A DNA stretch of 32,428 nucleotides, taken from the NCBI GenBank assembly GCA_045577695.1, contig JAZNIW010000035.1, forward strand, positions 1 to 32,428. The letters are read 5' to 3'. Numbering within the stretch: position 1 is the stretch's first letter; each line of letters opens with the position of its first letter. The notes beneath the pieces are model-generated. The model was not told the DNA's origin. It searched no databases and saw only the letters and a program-made list of their open reading frames with translations. The stretch comes from UMGS1279 sp045577695 (lineage in GTDB: Bacteria; Bacillota; Clostridia; Oscillospirales; Acutalibacteraceae). The translations under genes and the position numbers were made by a program. Below, one piece after another: positions 14,580 through 21,304 of this stretch.

Positions 14580-15473
14580 CTAAAACTCTTTTGAATATTT
14601 ATTTTTACATATTTTTTGAAAAAATGCAAGAGCATTTTCATAAAAGATGGCATCCACAAGTGCTTTTTTTACACCGGAAACCAAAAAAGCCTCTTGCAAT
14701 CGCAAAATGTCGGCCGTTTTGGATAACATCGGTGCCATGGTCGCTCCGTCAAAATCAGTCCCAATTGCGATGTTTTTCTCCATTCCCTTCCAACAGAGAT
14801 ATTCCACCTGTCTAAGCAAGGCCGAAAACACATCGTCATCACCATCACCCAAAAAAGCAGGATAAAAGCAAAGCCCGACCAGACCGTTTTTCTGTTTAAT
14901 GATTGCCAATGTTTCCTCCGAAAGATTGCGGCGATGCGAAAACACCGCATCCGCATTGGAATGGCTGGCCAAGACACGATCGGCCAAATGAGCGGCTTCA
15001 AAGGCAGCCGGTTTCGATAAATGCGAAATATCCAGCACCAACCCCAACCGATTCATCGCAGCAATCACCTCACGGCCAAGCATAGTCAACCCCTTGTTTC
15101 CATCGGCACCGCCGGCCAAGGCGTTATCGCCGTTCCAAGTCAGTCCCAACATTGAAACACCATCCTCTACCAAACGGTAAAGGCGACCTGGGTCTTGCGC
15201 TAAAAAGGCGGCGTTTTCCACCGAAAGCAAAATGCCGTTTTGGAAGTTGTTTTTTTTGGCGAATGCAAGCCTATTTTGCCTAACGAAAGTGTGAATTTGT
15301 TTCATCCTTTTACGGTAAACCGAAAAAGGGTTCTTCACCCCTTCGCCCACAAAAACAGCAAGGGTTTGCACATAGCGGGAAAAAGGATGGTCTAGAACAT
15401 TGACCGCCGTTTCGGTGAGAGGCGACTCAGCCCACATCAGCGGTGTATCGGCATGCAAATCAAAAAAATTCAT
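14580..15473 (-). CDS. Membrane dipeptidase (peptidase family M19, renal dipeptidase-like)
   Basis: A 297-aa zinc dipeptidase, predicted to cleave dipeptides. Metal ligands of the family are visible: H-x-D near the start (HAD, 7-9), the glutamate in SVENAAFL, histidines in LDISHLS and LASHSNADAV, and the aspartate in AIGTDFDG. The start is ATG at 15473 (MNFFDLHADTP) with GGAG about 11 bases upstream. It overlaps the yraN stop by 14 bases, which suggests translational coupling. The longer in-frame extension would lie wholly inside yraN and is rejected. No signal peptide is seen, so it is likely cytosolic. Confidence 0.9.
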   Translation of the reverse strand: MNFFDLHADTPLMWAESPLTETAVNVLDHPFSRYVQTLAVFVGEGVKNPFSVYRKRMKQIHTFVRQNRLAFAKKNNFQNGILLSVENAAFLAQDPGRLYRLVEDGVSMLGLTWNGDNALAGGADGNKGLTMLGREVIAAMNRLGLVLDISHLSKPAAFEAAHLADRVLASHSNADAVFSHRRNLSEETLAIIKQKNGLVGLCFYPAFLGDGDDDVFSALLRQVEYLCWKGMEKNIAIGTDFDGATMAPMLSKTADILRLQEAFLVSGVKKALVDAIFYENALAFFQKICKNKYSKEF

Positions 15474-15852
15474 GCGATGACACTCCAAAAGCATTTTGAA
15501 TCCAATGAACGTCTGCATTCCGAAAACTTCCGGCTTCATTTAACACAATTTCAATCACATCAAAGCGGGGTTGCAACCGCGTACGACTGCGGTACAAAAA
15601 ATGCTTGGTTGCGTGCAACAAGCGGCGTTTTTTATCAGCGGTCACGGCCTCACGCGGGGCATAACCGACGTCTGCTTTTCGCACCTTTACCTCCACAAAA
15701 AGAACCATCTCTTGGTTTTCAGCGATAATATCAATCTCCCCCAAGGAGGATCGATAGTTGCGTGCCGCAATAAAAAAGCCGTTTTCTTTTAAGTAGGCGG
15801 CGGCCAGTTCCTCACCGGCGCGCCCCAAAACATATCCGATCGTGCCGCTCAT
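15460..15852 (-). CDS. yraN: UPF0102 family endonuclease-fold protein YraN
   Basis: A 130-aa protein with the PD-(D/E)XK-like core of the family: GRAGEELAAAYLKENGF, then GEIDIIAENQEMVLFVEVKVR, which supplies the acidic and Lys residues of a RecB-type nuclease. Its cellular role is unknown. The ATG overlaps the rnhB stop (ATGA, 4 bases), and its own stop overlaps the dipeptidase start. The rnhB-yraN pair is very common in Firmicutes. Confidence 0.92.
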   Translation of the reverse strand: MSGTIGYVLGRAGEELAAAYLKENGFFIAARNYRSSLGEIDIIAENQEMVLFVEVKVRKADVGYAPREAVTADKKRRLLHATKHFLYRSRTRLQPRFDVIEIVLNEAGSFRNADVHWIQNAFGVSSHEFF

Positions 15853-16445
15853 AGCTTGGTTAAAAAACTGGGGCGATGATGTTCACAAGGCCCATACTGC
15901 CGAATCAAATTCCTATGGGCGACCGTACCGTAGCCCTTATGTTTGGCAAATTCATACATAGGGTAGGCAGCATCCATTTCCAACATCAAGCGGTCCCGCG
16001 AAACCTTGGCCAAAATCGAAGCGGCTGCAATCGACATAGAGCGACTGTCTCCCTTAATCACGGGTTCACCGGCAATCTCCATTTCTTTGGGCAATCGGTT
16101 GCCGTCAATCAAGGCGTAATCGGCCGAAATCGACAGTCCCGCAATAGCGCGATTCATAGCCAAAAAGGTAGCGTTTAAAATATTATACTGCTCAATTTCC
16201 GCCACTGTAGCATAGTCGACCGACCAAGCAATCGCCTTTTCTTTTATCACATCAAACAGAGCCTCTCGCTTTTTTTCGCTCAGTTTTTTAGAATCGTTCA
16301 AACCCTCAATTTCCACCCCGTTGGGCAGAATAACCGCGGCAGCACAAACCGGACCGGCCAACGGTCCGCGGCCTGCCTCATCTACCCCGCAAATAGAGGT
16401 GAAACCCTTGGCGCGGGCGGCCGTTTCAAACTCATAATCCGGCAT
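15849..16445 (-). CDS. rnhB: Ribonuclease HII
   Basis: A 198-aa enzyme that removes ribonucleotides from DNA and RNA-DNA hybrids. The signature CGVDEAGRGPLAGPV supplies catalytic Asp22 and Glu23. DSKKLSEKKR (51-60) follows, then Asp114 in YALIDGN, and the C-terminal YGPCEHHRPSF is typical. It overlaps rbgA upstream by 14 bases and yraN downstream by 4. Confidence 0.96.
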   Translation of the reverse strand: MPDYEFETAARAKGFTSICGVDEAGRGPLAGPVCAAAVILPNGVEIEGLNDSKKLSEKKREALFDVIKEKAIAWSVDYATVAEIEQYNILNATFLAMNRAIAGLSISADYALIDGNRLPKEMEIAGEPVIKGDSRSMSIAAASILAKVSRDRLMLEMDAAYPMYEFAKHKGYGTVAHRNLIRQYGPCEHHRPSFLTKL

Positions 16446-17328
16446 AACATTCTCCCTCTTGTGCCAATCCTTCTTCTACGGCATCCAAGGTGGTACGCCC
16501 CAAAGTGCCGGAACGGTATTCATCCATCAACATCACGGCAGCTCTCTCGGTGTCGATCTCACCGCCGCGCATAACCATCCCGCGTTTTCGCCCGATTTGG
16601 CACAAAATATCGTAGGCATCCCACGCGGTATCCCATTCTATTTTATAGCGTTGTTCCAATAAAGATGCGTAAGAATCCTTTATCTCATCCAAAAAGCGAA
16701 CTGCCAAAGTTTCAATATCCATCACAGTATCCTTGATCGCACCGGTAATAGCCAAACGAAGGCCCACTTTGGGGTCATCAAACTTGGGCCAAAGCACGCC
16801 GGGGGTATCGAGCAATTCCAACCCACCGCCTACCGAGAACCATTGATTTCCACGAGTGACACCGGGGCGATCTTCCACCTTGGCACGACTGGATTTGAGC
16901 AACCGATTGATGAAAGAAGATTTGCCCACATTGGGAATTCCCACAATCATTAGCCGCAGCGGTTTTCCCACCAAGCCTTTGGCTTTATTCTGTTCGATTT
17001 TATCCTTCAGCAGATGTTTTACCGCATCGGAAAAACCGCCGACACCCTTTCCCGAACGACAATCAACCGCCAAAGCTGAAATTCCCTCTTCGGCATATTG
17101 GGCAATCCACTTGGCCGTAGCGAAAGGGTCTGCCATATCACTTTTATTGAGCAATACAATGCGCGGTTTGGACGCCACAATATTGGCCAATTCCGGATTG
17201 CGACTGCTGAGCGGTATGCGGGCATCGGTGATTTCTACCACCGCATCCACCAGCGACAAACTTTCGGTGATTTTACGGCGAGTTTTAGACATATGACCGG
17301 GAAACCACTGAATGTTATTTTCTGCCAT
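16432..17328 (-). CDS. rbgA: Ribosome biogenesis GTPase RbgA (YlqF)
   Basis: A 298-aa circularly permuted GTPase required for late 50S assembly. The motif order is G4 LNKSDM (60-65), G1 GIPNVGKSS (130-138), G2 PGVTRG, G3 DTPGVLWPK (174 onward), preceded by the NIQWFPGHMSKTRRKI opening. The start ATG 17328 overlaps the lepB stop by one base (TAATG). Gene order lepB-rbgA-rnhB matches that in Bacillus relatives. Confidence 0.96.
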   Translation of the reverse strand: MAENNIQWFPGHMSKTRRKITESLSLVDAVVEITDARIPLSSRNPELANIVASKPRIVLLNKSDMADPFATAKWIAQYAEEGISALAVDCRSGKGVGGFSDAVKHLLKDKIEQNKAKGLVGKPLRLMIVGIPNVGKSSFINRLLKSSRAKVEDRPGVTRGNQWFSVGGGLELLDTPGVLWPKFDDPKVGLRLAITGAIKDTVMDIETLAVRFLDEIKDSYASLLEQRYKIEWDTAWDAYDILCQIGRKRGMVMRGGEIDTERAAVMLMDEYRSGTLGRTTLDAVEEGLAQEGECYAGL

Positions 17329-18062
17329 TATTTTAAACTCCCAAATTTATTTAGCGGAAAAACTCGACAAACGGCCTTTCCTAAAATATATTTTTCATCG
17401 ACCATTCCATTGTCACCAATGCTGGTCGAACGGCTATCTAACGAATCGTTGCGGTTATCCCCTAAAACGAACACACAATTTTCTTTCACCCGTACCGGAA
17501 AGTTGACATCAAAAGAACGGTAGGTGGGCTCGAGTATATACGGCTCCTCCAGCGGAACACCATCCACCATCACCACGCCGGCCTTAAAGTCGATATCCAC
17601 TACTTCACCCTCCGTGGCGATAACACGTTTGATAATTGGTTCCTCATAGGTACCAACCTGCGCTGAGTTGTTTATATTGCGAGAAATAACCACAATATCG
17701 CCCCGTGCAGGTTCGTAAAAAAAGTTGCTGATAACCACACGCTCGCCGTGCATCAGCGTTCCCATCATCGAGGGGCCCTCAATGGCCACAATACGAAAGA
17801 AAAAGGTGAAGACAATCACTACGGCAACCACCGAAGTTGAAATAATTTCCAGCCATTCGAAAACCTCGCGTTGAATTTTTTTTCGTGGCCGAAAAGGTTC
17901 GGTACGGTTTTCACTTTTCATCGAATCATTGGCCGACATAGATTCTTGTGCATTGGATACCGATTTTGGTTCTTCTCCCTGCGGCGGATCGCGAAAAAAG
18001 CGACGAGAAACCGATGGTTTTTGTGTGCTGTCGATTTTTTCTTGCGATTGATGAAAATCCAT
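17328..18062 (-). CDS. lepB: Signal peptidase I
   Basis: A 244-aa membrane protease that removes signal peptides. A long polar N-terminal region (residues 1-68) precedes one transmembrane segment (about 71-92), giving an extracytoplasmic catalytic domain. Catalytic Ser98 is in IEGPSMMGTL and Lys145 in IIKRVIATEGE; the conserved GDNRNDSLDSR lies near the C-terminus. The start is ATG 18062 with AAAGGAAG upstream. It follows the rplS terminator, so expression probably depends on read-through; I found no separate promoter. Confidence 0.94.
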   Translation of the reverse strand: MDFHQSQEKIDSTQKPSVSRRFFRDPPQGEEPKSVSNAQESMSANDSMKSENRTEPFRPRKKIQREVFEWLEIISTSVVAVVIVFTFFFRIVAIEGPSMMGTLMHGERVVISNFFYEPARGDIVVISRNINNSAQVGTYEEPIIKRVIATEGEVVDIDFKAGVVMVDGVPLEEPYILEPTYRSFDVNFPVRVKENCVFVLGDNRNDSLDSRSTSIGDNGMVDEKYILGKAVCRVFPLNKFGSLK

Positions 18063-18095
18063 AATATTCTTCCTTTCATAAGTCTTATAAAAATG

Positions 18096-18120
18096 CAAAA
18101 AAGGGGACAAACCTGTCCCC
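18096..18120 (-). terminator. Terminator between rplS and lepB
   Basis: On the minus strand a 7-bp GGGGACA/TGTCCCC stem (18114-18120 with 18103-18109), a 4-base loop, then TTTTTT. It is probably leaky, since the downstream operon lacks an evident promoter. Confidence 0.75.
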
Positions 18121-18130
18121 CTCTTAAAAA

Positions 18131-18475
18131 CTATTTAATTTGTTCTTTAACCTTAGCAGCCTTACCAACGCGGTCACGCAGATAGTAAAGTTTCGCTCTG
18201 CGAACGCGACCTTCGCGTACGATTTCCACCTTATCTACATTGGGGGAATGAACCGGAAATACACGTTCTACGCCAACGCCGTAAGAAACACGACGAACGG
18301 TAAAGGTTTCAGCAATACCGCTGTTGTTGCGAGCAATCACAGTGCCTTCAAACACCTGAATACGTTCTCTTTCCCCTTCACGAATCTTTACGTGAACTTT
18401 CACGGTGGAGCCGATTTTAATAACCGGAACATCCTCCTTCAGTTGGTCTGCTACTAAATTCTTGACAAAATCCAT
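18131..18475 (-). CDS. rplS: 50S ribosomal protein L19
   Basis: 114 residues with the L19 signature: IKIGSTVKVHVKIREGERERIQVFEGTVI, then TFTVRRVSYGVGVERVFPVHSP and RAKLYYLRD. ATG 18475 follows GGAGG at normal spacing. It leads the rplS-lepB-rbgA-rnhB-yraN-dipeptidase-thrC operon and has a structured 5' leader of about 120 bases. Confidence 0.97.
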   Translation of the reverse strand: MDFVKNLVADQLKEDVPVIKIGSTVKVHVKIREGERERIQVFEGTVIARNNSGIAETFTVRRVSYGVGVERVFPVHSPNVDKVEIVREGRVRRAKLYYLRDRVGKAAKVKEQIK

Positions 18476-18489
18476 TCTTTTTTCCTCCT

Positions 18490-18598
18490 TAAAAATATCA
18501 GACGTTCATACTTCTAAAATAGCAGAACAGAGGACCGCCCGCTTCATTGTCTTTTCGGCAATGACCCCATCTGTAAGGATACAGATGCAATCAGATGC
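18490..18598 (-). promoter_or_regulatory. Structured rplS leader, probable L19 autoregulatory leader
   Basis: The leader contains a 7-bp hairpin CATCTGT/ACAGATG (18581-18587 with 18568-18574) followed at once by TCATTG/CAATGA (18559-18564 with 18544-18549) and a GC-rich segment GCGGGCGG. Firmicute rplS mRNAs are known to carry an L19 leader motif. Position and paired hairpins fit, but I cannot run a covariance model. Confidence 0.5.
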
Positions 18599-18604
18599 TA
18601 GATT

Positions 18605-18633
18605 ATAATACCACAACGAATCTTAGATGTCAA
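18605..18633 (-). promoter_or_regulatory. Promoter of the rplS-thrC operon
   Basis: On the minus strand TTGACA (18628-18633), a 17-bp spacer ending TTGTGG, and TATTAT (18605-18610). A perfect TATAAT overlaps at 18602-18607 with a 20-bp spacing. Confidence 0.8.
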
Positions 18634-18718
18634 GCCTTTTTTTCGATGCTCCACGGTTTTATCAAAGGTCACAAAGCCGCCCCTTTTTCCCTTTGCTTTC
18701 TCGGCAAAATAACAAAAT

Positions 18719-19945
18719 CTAAGCCCCTTCAATGGCCAATAGACGGTTATATTTGGCTACGCGGTCGCTACGACAGGGCGCGCCGCTTTTAAGCATAACC
18801 GCCTTGGTGGCAACTGCCAAATCTGCAATAAAGGTATCCTCCGTTTCGCCCGAACGGTGTGAAACCACATAACGGTAACCGTTGGCGGCTGCCATTTGAA
18901 TAACCCGTAAAGTTTCGCTGACCGTACCGATTTGATTGGGCTTAATTAAAATCGTATTAGCAGCTTTTTTCGCCACCCCTTGTTGCAAACGAGCAGTATT
19001 GGTGACAAATAAATCATCCCCTACCAGTTGCACCTGCTCTCCCAGTCGCTCGGTAAGGCGCCTCCAACTATCCCAATCGTCCTCGCCTAGGGGATCCTCA
19101 ATCGAACAGATGGGGAAATCGCGACAAAGTTCTTCCACTGTATCCATCCATTCCTCGGCCGTGCGGTAAATACCGCGTTTGGGCATAAAATATTTGCCGT
19201 CGCGGTACCATTCGCTGGCGGCTACGTCCAAGGCCAATCCAACCTGCTCAAAGGTAAAGCCGGCCGTTTGCACCGCTTCGCAAAGCAGTTCCAAAGCCGC
19301 GCGGTCACTGGGCACGTCAGGGGCAAATCCGCCCTCGTCCCCCACGCCGGTCGAGAGTCCACGCTCCCGCAGAATAGCCCCCAACCGGTGGTAAATTTCG
19401 CTACCCCATCGCAACGCCTCTGCAAAAGTTTCGGCGCCCTTGGGGCAAATCATAAATTCTTGAATATCTACATTATTGGCCGCGTGAACCCCGCCATTTA
19501 AAATATTCATCATAGGAATTGGCATATGCCGTTGTCCGATTCCACCCAAATAGCGATAAAGGGGAAGTTGATAAGAAGTTGCCGCTGCCCTTGCTACCGC
19601 CATAGAAACAGCCAAAATAGCATTAGCCCCGAGGCGGCTTTTGTTTTCGGTTCCATCCAACTCACACAAAAGATTATCCACCGATTCTTGGTCAATGCTT
19701 TCTAATCGACAAAGTGGCTCTGCCATTTCCTCTTCTATATTTTTCACAGCCGTCAATACACCCTTACCGCGATAGCGTTCTTCGCCATCCCGCCATTCAT
19801 AGGCCTCATACCGACCGGTCGATGCGCCCGACGGCGCAATCGCAACACCGGCACTGCCATCCGACAATATCACCTGCGCACAAACGGTAGGGTTTCCGCG
19901 AGAATCCAAAACCTCTAACCCTTTTACACCAACAATTTTTTTCAT
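18719..19945 (-). CDS. eno: Enolase
   Basis: A 408-aa glycolytic enzyme converting 2-phosphoglycerate to phosphoenolpyruvate, somewhat shorter than the usual ~430. All catalytic motifs are present: GGVHAANNVDIQEFMI, GVGDEGGFAP, ALDVAASEWY, SIEDPLGEDDWDSW, LVGDDLFVTN, IKPNQIGTVSETL and SHRSGETEDTFIADLAVAT. The start is ATG 19945 (MKKIVGVKGLEVLDSRGNPT) after AAAGGGG; the extended frame upstream is rejected. It is divergent from the HPr-kinase-like gene. I did not find a convincing promoter or terminator for it. Confidence 0.96.
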   Translation of the reverse strand: MKKIVGVKGLEVLDSRGNPTVCAQVILSDGSAGVAIAPSGASTGRYEAYEWRDGEERYRGKGVLTAVKNIEEEMAEPLCRLESIDQESVDNLLCELDGTENKSRLGANAILAVSMAVARAAATSYQLPLYRYLGGIGQRHMPIPMMNILNGGVHAANNVDIQEFMICPKGAETFAEALRWGSEIYHRLGAILRERGLSTGVGDEGGFAPDVPSDRAALELLCEAVQTAGFTFEQVGLALDVAASEWYRDGKYFMPKRGIYRTAEEWMDTVEELCRDFPICSIEDPLGEDDWDSWRRLTERLGEQVQLVGDDLFVTNTARLQQGVAKKAANTILIKPNQIGTVSETLRVIQMAAANGYRYVVSHRSGETEDTFIADLAVATKAVMLKSGAPCRSDRVAKYNRLLAIEGA

Positions 19946-20006
19946 AACATCTGCCCCTTTCTTTTTTCTATTATTTACCGAAAAAAGCAAAAACATACAA
20001 TACCCC

Positions 20007-20035
20007 TTGCAAAACCGAAGATAATTGGATAAAAT
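20007..20035 (+). promoter_or_regulatory. Promoter of the HPr-kinase-like gene
   Basis: TTGCAA (20007-20012), a 17-bp spacer and TAAAAT (20030-20035), about 38 bases before the ATG. Confidence 0.6.
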
Positions 20036-20073
20036 AGTAACAGAAGGCTTCGAATAGGAAAAGAGGGATCCAT

Positions 20074-20787
20074 ATGAAACGCTATCTAATCGGCCGTTTG
20101 GTGGTAGATGTAGATGCCACTTGTGAGCGTCTGGAAGCGCAAGGCAAAGCCTACGAATCCGACGTTTCCGGTCCGGCCGACATTACCGTCTCCTTGCCCG
20201 AATCCCAGTTGGATGATTTGCAAAACACCTACCCCTTGCTCTCTCGCGATGACGTTGCCTATTTAGCGACCGGTTCCTTGTTTAGTCGATATCTGATTTC
20301 TTTTCACGGTCTGATGCTTCATTCTTCCTGCATTGCGATGGAGGGAAGAGCCTATTTATTCTCGGCCGATTGTGGCACCGGGAAATCTACTCATACCGGT
20401 CTTTGGAAAAGATTTTTCGGGGACAAAGTCACCTACATCAACGACGATAAGCCCATTTTACGCCTGCAAGAAGATGGAACATTTTATGCCTATGGCACCC
20501 CTTGGAGCGGCAAAACCCCCTTAAACACCAACACCTCTGCCCCCTTAAAGGCCATTGTCTTTTTAGAGCGCGACATCCAAAACACCATCACTCCGATGGA
20601 GGGAAAGGACCCACAAGTTTTGCGCCGCTTTTTAGAGCAAACTGCCCGCCCGAAAAATCCGTTGCAAATGGAAAAAATGTTGCAAACGGCTGACCGTCTG
20701 CTTCGTCAAACACCGGTTTTCCTTTTAAAATGCGATATGAGCGCAGAGGCCGTTCGTACTTCTTACGAATGTTTGAAAAATTGTTAA
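20074..20787 (+). CDS. HPr kinase/PEPCK-like P-loop protein
   Basis: A 237-aa protein of the HPr-kinase/phosphoenolpyruvate-carboxykinase-like P-loop superfamily. It has Walker A SADCGTGKST (97-106), a Walker B-like YINDDKPILR (121-130), and GTPWSGKTP (141-149), which resembles PEPCK-type active-site loops. The N-terminal ~75 residues resemble no domain I know. It lacks the N-terminal domain of true HprK, so phosphorylation of HPr is not implied. Relatives in Clostridia often sit in peptide-modification clusters, but here it stands alone between enolase and tRNA genes with its own promoter. Substrate and role are unknown. ATG 20074 follows AGAGGGAT. No strong terminator follows; the T-rich run at 20788-20795 has no GC stem. 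Confidence 0.8.
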   Translation: MKRYLIGRLVVDVDATCERLEAQGKAYESDVSGPADITVSLPESQLDDLQNTYPLLSRDDVAYLATGSLFSRYLISFHGLMLHSSCIAMEGRAYLFSADCGTGKSTHTGLWKRFFGDKVTYINDDKPILRLQEDGTFYAYGTPWSGKTPLNTNTSAPLKAIVFLERDIQNTITPMEGKDPQVLRRFLEQTARPKNPLQMEKMLQTADRLLRQTPVFLLKCDMSAEAVRTSYECLKNC

Positions 20788-20805
20788 TTTTTTTTAAAAA
20801 ACACC

Positions 20806-20833
20806 TTGACAAATCAACTTTTAATGATATAAT
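20806..20833 (+). promoter_or_regulatory. Promoter of tRNA-His/tRNA-Gln
   Basis: TTGACA (20806-20811) and TATAAT (20828-20833), both perfect, with a 16-bp spacer, about 33 bases before tRNA-His. Confidence 0.85.
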
Positions 20834-20866
20834 GAGTATTGCGTTTGTGAGAACACAATACTACTT

Positions 20867-20944
20867 GGTGGATATAGCTCAGCTGGTTAGAGTGCCAGGT
20901 TGTGGCCCTGGAGGTCGTCGGTTCGAACCCGATTATCCACCCCA
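20867..20944 (+). tRNA. tRNA-His (anticodon GTG)
   Basis: Acceptor GTGGATA/TATCCAC with an encoded extra G at -1 (20867) opposite C73, the tRNA-His hallmark. Anticodon arm CCAGG-TTGTGGC-CCTGG, anticodon GTG; T-loop GGTTCGAAC; encoded CCA. Confidence 0.96.
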
Positions 20945-20964
20945 CATTTTTCACAATTTCATAT

Positions 20965-21039
20965 TGGGGTGTCGTCAAGCGGTAAGACACAGCACTTTGA
21001 CTGCTGCATTCGTAGGTTCGAATCCTGCCACCCCAGCCA
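20965..21039 (+). tRNA. tRNA-Gln (anticodon TTG)
   Basis: 75 nt with acceptor TGGGGTG/CACCCCA, anticodon arm CAGCA-CTTTGAC-TGCTG (anticodon TTG), T-loop GGTTCGAAT and encoded GCCA end. It lies 20 bases after tRNA-His in the same transcript. Confidence 0.96.
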
Positions 21040-21085
21040 AAATCAAAAATCCGTTCACGAAAGTGGACGGATTTTTGATTTTATA
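21039..21085 (+). terminator. Terminator of the tRNA-His/Gln transcript
   Basis: A 16-bp perfect stem (21039-21054 with 21067-21082) has an inner CAC/GTG stem capped by GAAA and ends in a T-rich 3' arm. The stem starts at the final A of the tRNA-Gln CCA. Confidence 0.9.
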
Positions 21086-21102
21086 CTATTCATTCTTCTT
21101 TG

Positions 21103-21156
21103 TTCATTATTCATCATTCATTAAAAACGGATTTTTAATGAATGATGAATAATGAA
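21103..21156. repeat. Perfect 25-bp palindrome with 4-base centre
   Basis: Bases 21103-21127 are perfectly complementary to 21132-21156, separated by CGGA. The arms are AT-rich and built on an ATTCATTATTCATCATTC-type pattern. It lies between the tRNA-Gln terminator and the radical SAM gene. It is not followed by a T tract, so it is more likely a repeat or cruciform element than a terminator. Confidence 0.85.
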
Positions 21157-21245
21157 TATGTGAATTTTCCACCGTCTCTTGTTTTTTATGGTTTTTTAGC
21201 TGTATTTCAAGAAACTTTATGAATGGAAGGTATGTAAAAAACCGG

Positions 21246-21274
21246 TAGCAAAACCATTATTTTTATGGTAAAAT
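21246..21274 (+). promoter_or_regulatory. Possible promoter of the DUF4080 radical SAM gene
   Basis: TAAAAT (21269-21274) preceded by a TATGG -16 element; TAGCAA at 17-bp spacing is a weak -35. Confidence 0.45.
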
Positions 21275-21304
21275 GAAAATAAATTTTAAAAAGTAGGTGT
21301 TCCT

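Noticed and set aside
20788..20800. T-rich run after the HPr-kinase-like gene as a terminator
   Set aside because: It has no GC-containing stem; only A/T complementarity is present.
20730..21152. 140-aa plus-strand frame
   Set aside because: It runs from the end of the HPr-kinase-like gene through both tRNAs, a terminator and the palindrome.
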